Assembly: GCA_031424145.1 (NCBI GenBank)
Contig: JANPGV010000137.1
Span: forward strand, 1-25,088
Direction: 5' to 3'
DNA length: 25,088 nt
Source: JAENVT01 sp031424145
GTDB lineage: Bacteria; Actinomycetota; Acidimicrobiia; Acidimicrobiales; Ilumatobacteraceae
How positions within the stretch are numbered: the stretch's first letter is position 1; the number at the start of each line of letters is the position of its first letter. The notes below the pieces were generated by a model, which made no database searches, was not told where the DNA came from, and saw nothing but the letters and a program-made list of their open reading frames with translations. The position numbers and the translations under genes are program-made. Shown piece after piece: positions 17,048 through 24,489 of the stretch.

Positions 17048-18325
17048 TTAGCCGGGCGACACCCGGGTCAACGCGAGGTCGTAGACCGCGGTCCCTTTGG
17101 AGCTGGTGACGTGGACGTTGAACGTCTCGCCGACCGGCGCATCCGGGAACTCGATTCGAGCGGACCAGTGGCCCTCGGCGTTCGACTGGACCTGCTTGGA
17201 GCCGTAGGGCGAGGTCAGTGAGATCACCGCACCAGCCGTCGAGTTGCCGAAGTACTCGTCGAACGGAGGCGTGGCGTCGGTCGTGGCCCAGGCAGCGGTG
17301 GCAGTGAAGTCGATGGAGGGCGGAACTGGTGTGCCGGGTCGTTGGAGGGTGAACTCACGGACCCGGGTGCTCGTGTTCGACGTGATGCGCACGCCGATCG
17401 CCGTTCCCGGCGGCACGTCGCCCATGGTGAGCGTGGTCTGCCAGATCCCGTCCGCATTGGCGACGGTCTCGGCCACACCCCAGTCGCACCCGACTCGGAT
17501 CGCCGAGCCCGGCTGAGCGTTGCCGTAGAACATCTGGGTCATCGGTGTGTTGGCCTGGCCGTTGGTCCCGAGGAAGGCAGTGAACTCGATGGCTGCCACC
17601 GTTGTCGGAGGTGCGGGAGCGGGGCGGAGCAGTGAGAACTCGCGAACCCGGTCGCTGGTGCTCGACGTGATCCGCACGCCGACGCTGGTACCGGGCGGAA
17701 CCTCCGGCATCGTCAGCTTTGCCTCCCACTTGCCAAGTTCGTTGGCCGTCGTGTCGGCGACGCCGTACGGGGACTCGACGTGAATCGCCGATCCAGGCTG
17801 GGCGTTGCCGTAGAAGCCCTGCGTCATCGGGTTCTTGGCACGGCCGTCGGCGCCGAGCCTTGCTGTGAACTCGATCACGACCGGCGCCACGGTCGGCTCG
17901 GTCGGGGGCACGGTGGGCTCGGTCGGGGGCACGGTCGCCACCGTCGGCTCGGTCGGTGGAACGGGCGCGAGCACGGGCTTGTGTGGCGACTCGGAGGGCA
18001 GCGTGGTTTCCGTCGTTGGGGCGATCGTGACCACGGACGCGAGGGTGGTCGTGGTCGGCTCGTGCCTGGGCTCGGTCACCGGTGAGGCAGCCGGAACTAC
18101 CTTCGTGGGTGGATCGTTGGTGATCTTCTCCATGGCGAACGCCGAACCGCCGACGAAGAAGATCCCCGCGGCAGCGACAGCGATGTATCGCGGCCGGAAG
18201 ATCTTGACGTTGTTGGCTACCACCGACACCGTCGGGGTGAAGATCCCATCGGGATTCGGATGCGGGTGCACCGACGAGGCGACCTCGTCCAGCATCACGG
18301 TGAGGCGGTCTTCGAAGGTGTTCAT
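17048..18325 (-). CDS. Membrane-anchored protein with three Ig-like repeats, sigma-factor partner
   Basis: This 425-aa protein has a short N-terminal cytoplasmic part (1-46), one membrane segment (about 47-65, ending FFVGGSAFAM), a Pro/Thr/Glu-rich stalk (66-150) with repeated PTEPTV units, and three tandem Ig-like repeats starting near residues 151, 246 and 338. Repeats one and two are nearly the same (FYGNAQPGSAI, then VPPGT and GVRITS); the third is diverged. The start is ATG at 18325, which overlaps the sigma factor stop (ATGA) and has GGGAG seven bases upstream. Coupling to an ECF sigma factor suggests an anti-sigma or surface sensor, but no zinc-binding anti-sigma motif (HxxxCxxC) is present, so that role is inference. 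The extracellular repeats might bind glycan or another surface ligand. Confidence 0.8.
   Translation of the reverse strand: MNTFEDRLTVMLDEVASSVHPHPNPDGIFTPTVSVVANNVKIFRPRYIAVAAAGIFFVGGSAFAMEKITNDPPTKVVPAASPVTEPRHEPTTTTLASVVTIAPTTETTLPSESPHKPVLAPVPPTEPTVATVPPTEPTVPPTEPTVAPVVIEFTARLGADGRAKNPMTQGFYGNAQPGSAIHVESPYGVADTTANELGKWEAKLTMPEVPPGTSVGVRITSSTSDRVREFSLLRPAPAPPTTVAAIEFTAFLGTNGQANTPMTQMFYGNAQPGSAIRVGCDWGVAETVANADGIWQTTLTMGDVPPGTAIGVRITSNTSTRVREFTLQRPGTPVPPSIDFTATAAWATTDATPPFDEYFGNSTAGAVISLTSPYGSKQVQSNAEGHWSARIEFPDAPVGETFNVHVTSSKGTAVYDLALTRVSPG
17889..17960 (-). repeat. 21-bp tandem repeat coding the PTEPTV stalk
   Basis: Two adjacent 21-bp units (17889-17909 and 17910-17930) differ at one base, and a third, 30-bp unit (17931-17960) carries a nine-base insertion and other changes. 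They encode the PPTEPTV repeats of the stalk. In-frame unit length means copy-number change would alter stalk length without a frameshift. Confidence 0.7.
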
Positions 18326-18882
18326 CGGAAATCTCCCAATTTGCGTTGCAGGGTTTGAATGCCCCGCTTGTTGTGCGTACGTACAGAACCGATCGACACG
18401 TCGAGCGTGGTGGCGATCTCGCTTTCGGACATGCGCAACCAGTGCCGCATCACGACACAGGCGCGCTGGCGGCTGGGCAGCGACGCGACAGCGGCAAGGA
18501 CGGCGCTGCGACCGACCCGACCGATCGCGTCGTCCTCGGCCGAGGCGACGAGCACGAGTCGCGGCGACTCGTTGCGCTCGGCGACGAGGCGATGGCGCTC
18601 CCGGCCGCGGCTGAGGTTGACGATCGTGGCGCGGAGGTAGGCGACCGCGCGATCGGGGTCTTCGAGCCGGTCCCACGCGTCGTAGACACGCGTGAACGCC
18701 TCTTGGGCCGCGTCCTCCGCGGCGTGGGCATCGCCCAGGATGAATGTGGCAAAGCGGACGAGTTCGGCATGACGCTCCTCGTAGAGCGCCCGCACCTCGG
18801 ATTCCCGATTGCTCGGGACCCCAGGCAGCGCTCGCAGAACCGCGCCGGCCCGTCCACCGGGGGGATCGATCAGTGCTTCCAT
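18322..18882 (-). CDS. ECF (SigE-like) RNA polymerase sigma factor
   Basis: This 186-aa protein has sigma-70 region 2 (about 28-95: ALYEERHAELVRFATFILGD, then EDAAQEAFTRVYDAW for core binding and -10 recognition) and region 4 (about 130-182: LPSRQRACVVMRHW, SESEIATTLDVSIGSVRTH, the -35-reading helix-turn-helix). It resembles the SigE-like ECF group of actinobacteria. The ATG at 18882 is chosen because AGGAG (18890-18894) lies seven bases upstream; the open frame extending to 19167 would overlap the divergent ABC1 gene and adds no family-like sequence. It overlaps the Ig-repeat gene by four bases (ATGA), so the two proteins are made together. Its regulon may include the neighbouring glucan synthase, but I cannot identify a matching promoter. 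Confidence 0.9.
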   Translation of the reverse strand: MEALIDPPGGRAGAVLRALPGVPSNRESEVRALYEERHAELVRFATFILGDAHAAEDAAQEAFTRVYDAWDRLEDPDRAVAYLRATIVNLSRGRERHRLVAERNESPRLVLVASAEDDAIGRVGRSAVLAAVASLPSRQRACVVMRHWLRMSESEIATTLDVSIGSVRTHNKRGIQTLQRKLGDFR

Positions 18883-19017
18883 GGTCACGCTCCTATACAC
18901 GCGCAGCTGCGTCGTTTCTAGGACACAAATCGGTACTTTCTGCGCACACTTGACCACGGAAGGTGTTTTGGGCCTGGTCACGGTTGGACCGCGGCGTGAC
19001 TGGGTACCCGCTGATGG
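18883..19017. other. Divergent intergenic region, sigma factor / ABC1 gene
   Basis: This 135-bp gap separates two divergent starts. It contains a perfect 10-bp palindrome CGCAGCTGCG (18902-18911), 20 bp before the sigma factor ATG, and GGGTACCC (19002-19009), eight bases before the ABC1 ATG. TTGGAC (18984-18989) and TACCCG (19005-19010) form a weak plus-strand promoter candidate with 15-bp spacing. No clear ECF-type autoregulatory promoter was found. Confidence 0.35.
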
Positions 19018-20685
19018 ATGGCTCTGTCCCTGAAAGTGCACCACCTTCCCCGCTACAAGAGCATCGCCACCCTGCTCGTCAAGCAATGGCGCGCGGATGG
19101 GCTGAAAGACTTCGACCCGACCGATCCGAACAGCGACGACGGGGAAATGGCGGACGATGCCCGCCAACTCGCCGACGACCTCGAGTCGATGGGTCCGACC
19201 TTCGTCAAGCTCGGCCAGCTCCTGTCGACACGCGCCGACCTGTTACCACCGGCCTATCTCGACGCGTTGAGCCGGCTACAGGACGATGTCCAACCGGTCC
19301 CCTTCGAAGCCATCGAGAACACCGTCACCGACGAGATCGGGGCGCGGATGTCGAAGGCGTTCCAGTCGTTCGAGTCGACGCCGGCGGCCAGCGCGTCGCT
19401 GGGTCAAGTTCACTACGCGGTCCTGCGAGACGGTCGCCCTGTCGCCGTCAAGGTTCAACGACCGGGCGTGCGCGAGCAGGTGGTGGAGGACATGGAGGTC
19501 ATCGAGGAACTGGCCGAGTTCGTCGATCGCCACACAGAAGTGGGCCGCCGGTATGCGTTCACGGGGATGGTCGAGGAGTTCCGCCGCTCGATCATGGCCG
19601 AGCTCGACTACCAATTGGAGGCCACCAACCTCCGCGTTCTGGGAACGAACCTGGCCGGGTACGACCTCATCGTCGTGCCCCAGCCCATCACTGACTACTC
19701 GACGTCTCGGGTCCTGACGATGGACTTGGTCGACGGCCGCAACGTCGGCTCGCTCGGTCCGCTTGCCCTCCAGGAGGTCGACGGGCGCGAACTGGTGTCG
19801 CAACTCTTCGACTGCTATCTCGACCAGATCCTCGTCGATGGGTTCTTCCACGCTGACCCGCACCCAGGCAACCTGCTTCTCACGTCGGACGGTCGGCTTG
19901 CCCTTGTCGACCTCGGGATGGTCGGCAGGGTCAGCCCGCAGTTGCAGGACGTCTTGATCCGATTGCTCGTCGCGGTGAGCGATGGGAACGGTGTCGAGGC
20001 GGCCAACGTGATGGCCGGCCTCGGCAAAGAGCGTGAGACGTGGGACCCGGTCCGGTTCGAGCACGAGGTCGCCCTCGTCGTCCAGAGCAACCAGATGACC
20101 GGTGTCAGCCAGTTGGAGGCTGGTCGGGTGGTCGGCGAACTGGCCCGCATCGCCGGCGAGTGCGGTCTTCGCCCGCCGGTCGAACTGACGATGTTGAGCA
20201 AGACCCTCCTCAACCTCGACCAGGTCGCCGCCTTGCTCGACCCCGACTTCGATCCCAACGAAGCCATCCGCGAGCACGTCGGGGAGATTGTGCGCAAGAA
20301 GATGTTGGCCAGTGCCTCTCCGGCAAACCTGCTCGCCGCGGCCATGGATGCCAAGGAGTTCGTCGAGCGGCTACCGGGTCGCGTCAACAAGGTGATGGAC
20401 GCACTGGCGGAGGGTCAGCTCACGCTCAACGTCCAGGGCATCGACGAGAAGGAGCTGATGCGCGGGATCCAGAAGCTCGCCAACCGCGTTACCACCGGCC
20501 TCATCATCGCTGCGCTGATCATCGGTGCGGCGATGCTGATGAGGATCGACACGAAATCCAAGCTGTTCGGCTACCCCAGCGTCGCGATCGTCTGCTTCTT
20601 CATCGCCGCGCTCGCCGGTGTGTGGCTGCTGCTCAGCATCGTGCTGCACGACCTGCCGCAACGCCGACGCCATCGAAGGCGCTGA
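19018..20685 (+). CDS. ABC1 (AarF/UbiB) family kinase-like protein
   Basis: This 555-aa protein carries the ABC1 hallmarks in order: KLGQ motif (FVKLGQLLSTRADLLP, K64), Ala-rich nucleotide loop (AASASLGQ, 124-130), the VAIK-type lysine (VAVKVQRPG, K145), DYQLEATN, the ADPHPGN loop (D280-N285) and the DLG metal-binding triad (D298-G300). Two membrane segments close the protein (about 500-520 and 525-545), as in bacterial AarF/UbiB proteins. The family is an atypical kinase/ATPase linked to quinone or isoprenoid lipid handling at the membrane; no quinone genes are adjacent, so the substrate is open. Start at ATG 19018, without a clear Shine-Dalgarno. It converges with the cyclic-di-GMP gene with only three bases between stops. 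Confidence 0.92.
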   Translation: MALSLKVHHLPRYKSIATLLVKQWRADGLKDFDPTDPNSDDGEMADDARQLADDLESMGPTFVKLGQLLSTRADLLPPAYLDALSRLQDDVQPVPFEAIENTVTDEIGARMSKAFQSFESTPAASASLGQVHYAVLRDGRPVAVKVQRPGVREQVVEDMEVIEELAEFVDRHTEVGRRYAFTGMVEEFRRSIMAELDYQLEATNLRVLGTNLAGYDLIVVPQPITDYSTSRVLTMDLVDGRNVGSLGPLALQEVDGRELVSQLFDCYLDQILVDGFFHADPHPGNLLLTSDGRLALVDLGMVGRVSPQLQDVLIRLLVAVSDGNGVEAANVMAGLGKERETWDPVRFEHEVALVVQSNQMTGVSQLEAGRVVGELARIAGECGLRPPVELTMLSKTLLNLDQVAALLDPDFDPNEAIREHVGEIVRKKMLASASPANLLAAAMDAKEFVERLPGRVNKVMDALAEGQLTLNVQGIDEKELMRGIQKLANRVTTGLIIAALIIGAAMLMRIDTKSKLFGYPSVAIVCFFIAALAGVWLLLSIVLHDLPQRRRHRRR

Positions 20686-20688
20686 CCT

Positions 20689-23600
20689 CTACAAGACCCG
20701 CCAGAGATGCTCATCGGCGATGATCTCGGTGATGCCAGCAGCCTGCATCGGCCGCGACAGGAAGTAGCCCTGGGCGCGACGGCAGCCGAGGCGGCTGAGC
20801 ATGTCGAGCTGCGTGCGTGTCTCGACCCCCTCGGCCGTGACGTCGAGGGAGAGGGCTGCGGCCATCGCCACGATCGCGGCGACGAGAGCGGAGTCGTGCG
20901 GGTCGGTGCCGAGCCCGACAACGAAGGAGCGATCGACTTTGACTGCGTCGACAGGGAAGCGCTTGAGATAGCTCAGCGAGGAATAGCCGGTCCCGAAGTC
21001 GTCGATGGCCAGTCGAACTCCTAGTTGCTTGAGGCTGGACAGGGTCGTGCCGAAGTAGTCGATGTCCTCCATGAAGACGCTCTCCGTCAACTCGAGGCAC
21101 AGGTCCTCCGCCGGCGCGCCGGTTCGCCGCAAGACATCTTCGACGAGTCGGGAGACATCGGGAGCAAGGATCTGGCGCACCGAGAGGTTGACGGCGATTG
21201 TCATCGCCGGCTTGTTCTGCTGCCATTCGCACAACTGGCGGCAGGCCTGCTCGAGCACCCAGGCACCGATTCGCACGATCAGCCCGCTCTTCTCGGCAAG
21301 CGGGATGAACTCGTCCGGACTGATGAGGCCGCGCTCGGGGTGCCTCCATCGCAGCAAGGCCTCGGCACTGACCAGCTCGCCGGTCGTGAGATCGACGATG
21401 GGCTGGTAATGGACGGTGAACTCTTCGCGTTCGAGCGCACGATGCAACGCCGATTCCGTTGCCATGCGCCGTTCGGCCTTGGAGCGAAGTGCATCGTCGA
21501 ACATCTCGACACGGCCGCGGCCACGCTCCTTGGCGCGGTACATCGCGGCATCGCTGTCGCGGAGCAGGCTCTCCGGAGTTGCCTCGGCGTCGGCAATGGC
21601 GATGCCGAGGCTTGCGCTCACGTTCATCTCACGCTTGCCCACGAGGCAGGGCTGGCTCACCGCTTCGAGGACCCGCTCGGCGATCTGCTCCGTCTCGGTC
21701 AGCGACACGTCGTCTGCGACGATGACGAACTCGTCGCCGCCGAAGCGAGCCACCGTGTCGCCCGGTCGAATGGCGGCCGCAATCCGGTTGCCCGTCTGCC
21801 GCAGCAACTCGTCGCCGGAGCTGTGACCGAGCGAGTCGTTGACGACCTTGAAGTCGTCGATGTCGAGGAACATCACGCCGACCTGCGTACCTCGCCGGCG
21901 CGCGCCGGCCAGGCTGTGCACGAGGCGGTCGGTCAGCAGCGCCCGGTTCGGCAGACCGGTAAGCGCATCGTGCAGGACCTGATGGGCGAGCTCGCCTTCC
22001 ATCTGCTTGCGCTCGGTGATGTCTTGGAACTGCGAGTAGAAGTACTGCGGCGCATTGGATTCGTCGCGCACCAAGGTGACGTGGACGGAGGCCCACACGA
22101 CAGAGCCGTCGGGCCGGATGTAGCGACGCTCGTCTTCGTATGTGTCGTGGCCGGCACGTACCCGGGCCTGAGCCATCAGGCCGAGCGGCAACTCATCGGG
22201 ATGGTCGAACTTCGTCCAGCGGGTGCCGATCAGCGCGGCCTCCTCGCGCCCGAGCAGCGCGCAGACAGCGGGGTTTACGCGGCTCGGAAGCCCGTTGAGG
22301 TCGGAGATCACCGATCCGACTGCGGACTGCACGAATCCGATCTCGAACTGGTTTTCCGCAGCTCGGCGCACCCGATCCAACTCTGCCCGATCGGTGTCAT
22401 CCATCATGGTGCCGGCAATCCTGACAACGTTGCCGTTCTCGTCGACCTCGGGAACAGCTCGGCAGCGCACGCAGCGAACGCCTGTATCCGGTCGCAGTAC
22501 ACGGACCTCGAGATCGAACGGCACACCGTGCTTGATCGCCTGCCGCCACGCTCGATCGACGTCGACCAGGTCGTCGGGATGGACCATCGATCCGAACAGT
22601 GCAACCGACGGTTGCAGCTGCGAGTCGAGCCCCAGGATCCGGTAGTACTCCGCTGACCATGTCAGGACGCCCTCGACGACATCGAACTCGAAGCTCCCGA
22701 GGTGCGCTGTTCGCTGCGCGTCTGCCAGCCGTTGCTGGCTCAGCTCCAGTGCCGCCTGCGCGGCACGGCGTTCGCTGATGTCCTGCACCAGCACCGAAAG
22801 CCCGACCACGGCCCCGGACCTGTCGGTTTCGCTCGATGCCGAGATCAGCACGTCGACGAGGCTGCCGTCCTTGCAGCGACGGGTCGTCTCGAGGTGCTCT
22901 TGCGGGCCTCCGGCGCACAGGCGTTCGCGCATACCGACTTGTTCGGAGACCCTGTCGTGCGGCGAGAACGACGAAGCGGGCTGCCCGATGATCTCCTCGG
23001 CGGTGAAGCCGAGCAGTCGTTCCGCGGCCCCGTTCCAACTGGTGATGATCCCGTCGGTGGTCGTGCCGATGATGGCGTCCGCCGAACGCTCGATCATCGC
23101 CATCAATCGCCGGCGGGCCTCGACGGTGGCCGTGATGTCTTCGCAGATGGCCTGAACGCCGATGACTTCACCTGTCGGGGAGCACCTCAAAGATGGGCGG
23201 GAACGGATCCACACCGACGCCCCGTCCCTGCCTCGGAACTCGAGCTCGGCTGACTCCGATGCCAATGCGTGGGCCGCACGCCGAATCTCCACAGCGCGTT
23301 GTGAGGGATCGACATACAGATCGATCGCGTTGGTGACGTTGGCCATCAGATCTTCTGCGGATGCATATCCGAGCATCGTCGCAAACGCGCGGTTGGCGGT
23401 GACGAAGTCGCCCGTTGGCGTCGTCTCGACAACTCCCTCGGCCATGCCGTCGAGCAGGCTTCGATAGCGCATCTCGTCGAGCTGCGCGCTCTCGAGTGCC
23501 TCTCGCAAGATGTCGTCGGCGACGCGGCGCGCTGTGCAGTTTTGGAAGTAGAGCGTCACTCCTGCAGGCGACGGGAAGACCCGGACGGCATACCAGTTGT

Positions 23601-23922
23601 CGAGGGGCGGGTAGTACTCCTCGAACTCGATGAACTTCTGGATCTCGAACGCCCGCCGATAGCTGCGGTCGAAGGTCGACCCGATCGCTTCGGGAAACGA
23701 CTCCCAGATATCTCGACCGACCAGGTCTGCGCGGGTCTTGCCGAGCGCCTCTGCTCCCCCGTCGTTCGCGAACACACAGATCCAGTTGCGATCGAGCACC
23801 AGGATCCCGTCGGTGATCCGGTCGAACACCTCGGCATCGACTGGCAACGTCGCGGCCGCGCGCGCTTCGCCGCCGTCGAACCTGGGACCGCCGAGATCCC
23901 CTACCGTTGTCCAAGCATCCAT
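20689..23922 (-). CDS. Multi-PAS GGDEF-EAL cyclic-di-GMP protein
   Basis: From ATG 23922 the protein has 1077 aa and no membrane segment or signal peptide. Five PAS-like domains (roughly 31-150, 151-270, 272-395, 400-520, 525-645) precede a GGDEF domain (about 648-810) and an EAL domain (about 830-1075). The GGDEF motif is intact (728-732) and has an RPGD inhibitory site exactly five residues earlier, so c-di-GMP synthesis with product feedback is likely. The EAL domain retains EALLRW (E854), NLSVRQ, ELTES, DDFGTGYSSL, KVDRSF and EGVET, so phosphodiesterase activity is also likely. PAS domains would sense ligand, redox or light. ATG 23922 has AGGA six bases upstream; an in-frame GTG at 23970 would place a strong hairpin inside the coding region and is less likely. 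Confidence 0.93.
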   Translation of the reverse strand: MDAWTTVGDLGGPRFDGGEARAAATLPVDAEVFDRITDGILVLDRNWICVFANDGGAEALGKTRADLVGRDIWESFPEAIGSTFDRSYRRAFEIQKFIEFEEYYPPLDNWYAVRVFPSPAGVTLYFQNCTARRVADDILREALESAQLDEMRYRSLLDGMAEGVVETTPTGDFVTANRAFATMLGYASAEDLMANVTNAIDLYVDPSQRAVEIRRAAHALASESAELEFRGRDGASVWIRSRPSLRCSPTGEVIGVQAICEDITATVEARRRLMAMIERSADAIIGTTTDGIITSWNGAAERLLGFTAEEIIGQPASSFSPHDRVSEQVGMRERLCAGGPQEHLETTRRCKDGSLVDVLISASSETDRSGAVVGLSVLVQDISERRAAQAALELSQQRLADAQRTAHLGSFEFDVVEGVLTWSAEYYRILGLDSQLQPSVALFGSMVHPDDLVDVDRAWRQAIKHGVPFDLEVRVLRPDTGVRCVRCRAVPEVDENGNVVRIAGTMMDDTDRAELDRVRRAAENQFEIGFVQSAVGSVISDLNGLPSRVNPAVCALLGREEAALIGTRWTKFDHPDELPLGLMAQARVRAGHDTYEDERRYIRPDGSVVWASVHVTLVRDESNAPQYFYSQFQDITERKQMEGELAHQVLHDALTGLPNRALLTDRLVHSLAGARRRGTQVGVMFLDIDDFKVVNDSLGHSSGDELLRQTGNRIAAAIRPGDTVARFGGDEFVIVADDVSLTETEQIAERVLEAVSQPCLVGKREMNVSASLGIAIADAEATPESLLRDSDAAMYRAKERGRGRVEMFDDALRSKAERRMATESALHRALEREEFTVHYQPIVDLTTGELVSAEALLRWRHPERGLISPDEFIPLAEKSGLIVRIGAWVLEQACRQLCEWQQNKPAMTIAVNLSVRQILAPDVSRLVEDVLRRTGAPAEDLCLELTESVFMEDIDYFGTTLSSLKQLGVRLAIDDFGTGYSSLSYLKRFPVDAVKVDRSFVVGLGTDPHDSALVAAIVAMAAALSLDVTAEGVETRTQLDMLSRLGCRRAQGYFLSRPMQAAGITEIIADEHLWRVL

Positions 23923-23938
23923 GCACTGTCCTGGGAAT

Positions 23939-23971
23939 GGTGAAGCAGTGCCGTGAGGGCACCGCTTCACC
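23939..23971 (-). promoter_or_regulatory. 33-bp hairpin in the leader of the c-di-GMP gene
   Basis: GGTGAAGCAGTGCC (23939-23952) and GGCACCGCTTCACC (23958-23971) form 14-bp arms with one mismatch around a five-base loop. On the minus-strand mRNA it ends seven bases before the CAGGA ribosome-binding site. No T-tract follows. It could limit ribosome access, act as a protein-bound operator, or be recognised as RNA; function is inferred. Confidence 0.55.
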
Positions 23972-23996
23972 GTAAGGGCGGTGAATGGCCGCTCGT

Positions 23997-24028
23997 TAGG
24001 GCCTTATGACCCTACGTACCTTTGTCAA
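23997..24028 (-). promoter_or_regulatory. Promoter candidate of the c-di-GMP gene with dyad
   Basis: On the minus strand a perfect TTGACA (24028-24023) is followed, at 16-bp spacing, by TAAGGC, a weak -10. Overlapping it is the inverted repeat TAGGG (23997-24001) / CCCTA (24010-24014) with an 8-bp spacer, placed where a repressor would block polymerase. This would give a leader of roughly 70 bases containing the hairpin at 23939-23971. Confidence 0.45.
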
Positions 24029-24043
24029 GACTTCTTGCCAGAC

Positions 24044-24098
24044 AGCGTAGGTTGCCGCACGCGACCAGGGGCGACGGTCGACGTGCGGCAACCTCGCT
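24044..24098 (-). terminator. Long bulged hairpin after the DUF6458-like gene
   Basis: A 55-base inverted repeat starts eight bases after the stop at 24106. AGGTTGCCGCACGCGACC (24049-24066) pairs with GGTCG (24076-24080) and CGTGCGGCAACCT (24082-24094), with A24081 bulged; beyond a second bulge (T24048) AGCG pairs with CGCT. About 22 base pairs enclose a nine-base loop. No U-tract follows, as is common for high-GC hairpin terminators. It also lies upstream of the c-di-GMP gene promoter. Confidence 0.6.
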
Positions 24099-24105
24099 CG
24101 CTACA

Positions 24106-24345
24106 TCAGAAACCCGTCGTGCGCTCGCTCTCGACGACCGTGCGACCGTCTGTCGACACATGTCGCTCCCGGCTGGTGCTGAAACCCATGAACGTTCCAC
24201 GGACCAGCGATGCAATGAGCCCGACGATTCCGACGACGAGCAGGATGATGCCGATCGTGTGGAGGTCGAAACCGCTTGTGTTGTCAGTAACTGCCCACGT
24301 CAAGATTGCTCCCGCCGCGATCATCAGGATGCTTAGTGCTCCCAT
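24106..24345 (-). CDS. DUF6458-like small membrane protein
   Basis: This 79-aa protein has two closely spaced membrane segments: ALSILMIAAGAILTWAV (about 3-19) and HTIGIILLVVGIVGLIASLV (about 28-47), followed by a charged, cytoplasm-type tail with RERHVSTDGRTVVESE. The pattern of I-G-AIL-WAV, a short polar loop with D, then IG-ILL-VGI-GL resembles the actinobacterial DUF6458 family of unknown function. The ATG at 24345 is chosen because a near-perfect AGGAGG (24354-24359) lies eight bases upstream; a longer open frame to 24411 would bury that site. The strong ribosome-binding site suggests high translation. A large hairpin lies after the stop. It is divergent from the FtsX-like gene at 24490. 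Confidence 0.8.
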   Translation of the reverse strand: MGALSILMIAAGAILTWAVTDNTSGFDLHTIGIILLVVGIVGLIASLVRGTFMGFSTSRERHVSTDGRTVVESERTTGF

Positions 24346-24489
24346 TGGATTGACCTCCTGGTCAGCGGCACTCGCCTGCTGCGGGTACGGCGCTGGGACG
24401 GGAATTCCCAATGGCGCAAGTCGGTAAACAACTCGGGGAAGCTAGTACCACGCAGAGCGCGTGGTGCCCACCTTGCCCGCACCTGCACG
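24346..24489. other. Divergent intergenic region with two dyads
   Basis: The 144-bp gap holds GGGAATTCCC (24400-24409), a perfect 10-bp palindrome, and ACCACGC (24447-24453) / GCGTGGT (24459-24465), 7-bp arms with a five-base centre located 24 bp before the plus-strand permease start. No convincing -35/-10 pair is recognised for either gene; TAGTAC (24444-24449) is a weak plus-strand -10 candidate overlapping the second dyad. Confidence 0.35.

Noticed and set aside
17889..17960. CRISPR-like repeat
   Set aside because: The repeats are adjacent without spacers and encode the in-frame PTEPTV stalk, so they are a coding minisatellite.
18326..18676. Extension of the Ig-repeat protein upstream of ATG 18325
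   Set aside because: That stretch is the sigma factor region 4 in another frame; the ATGA overlap and GGGAG site support 18325.
18883..19167. N-terminal extension of the sigma factor
   Set aside because: It overlaps the divergent ABC1 start, lacks family similarity, and the ATG at 18882 has AGGAG at proper spacing.
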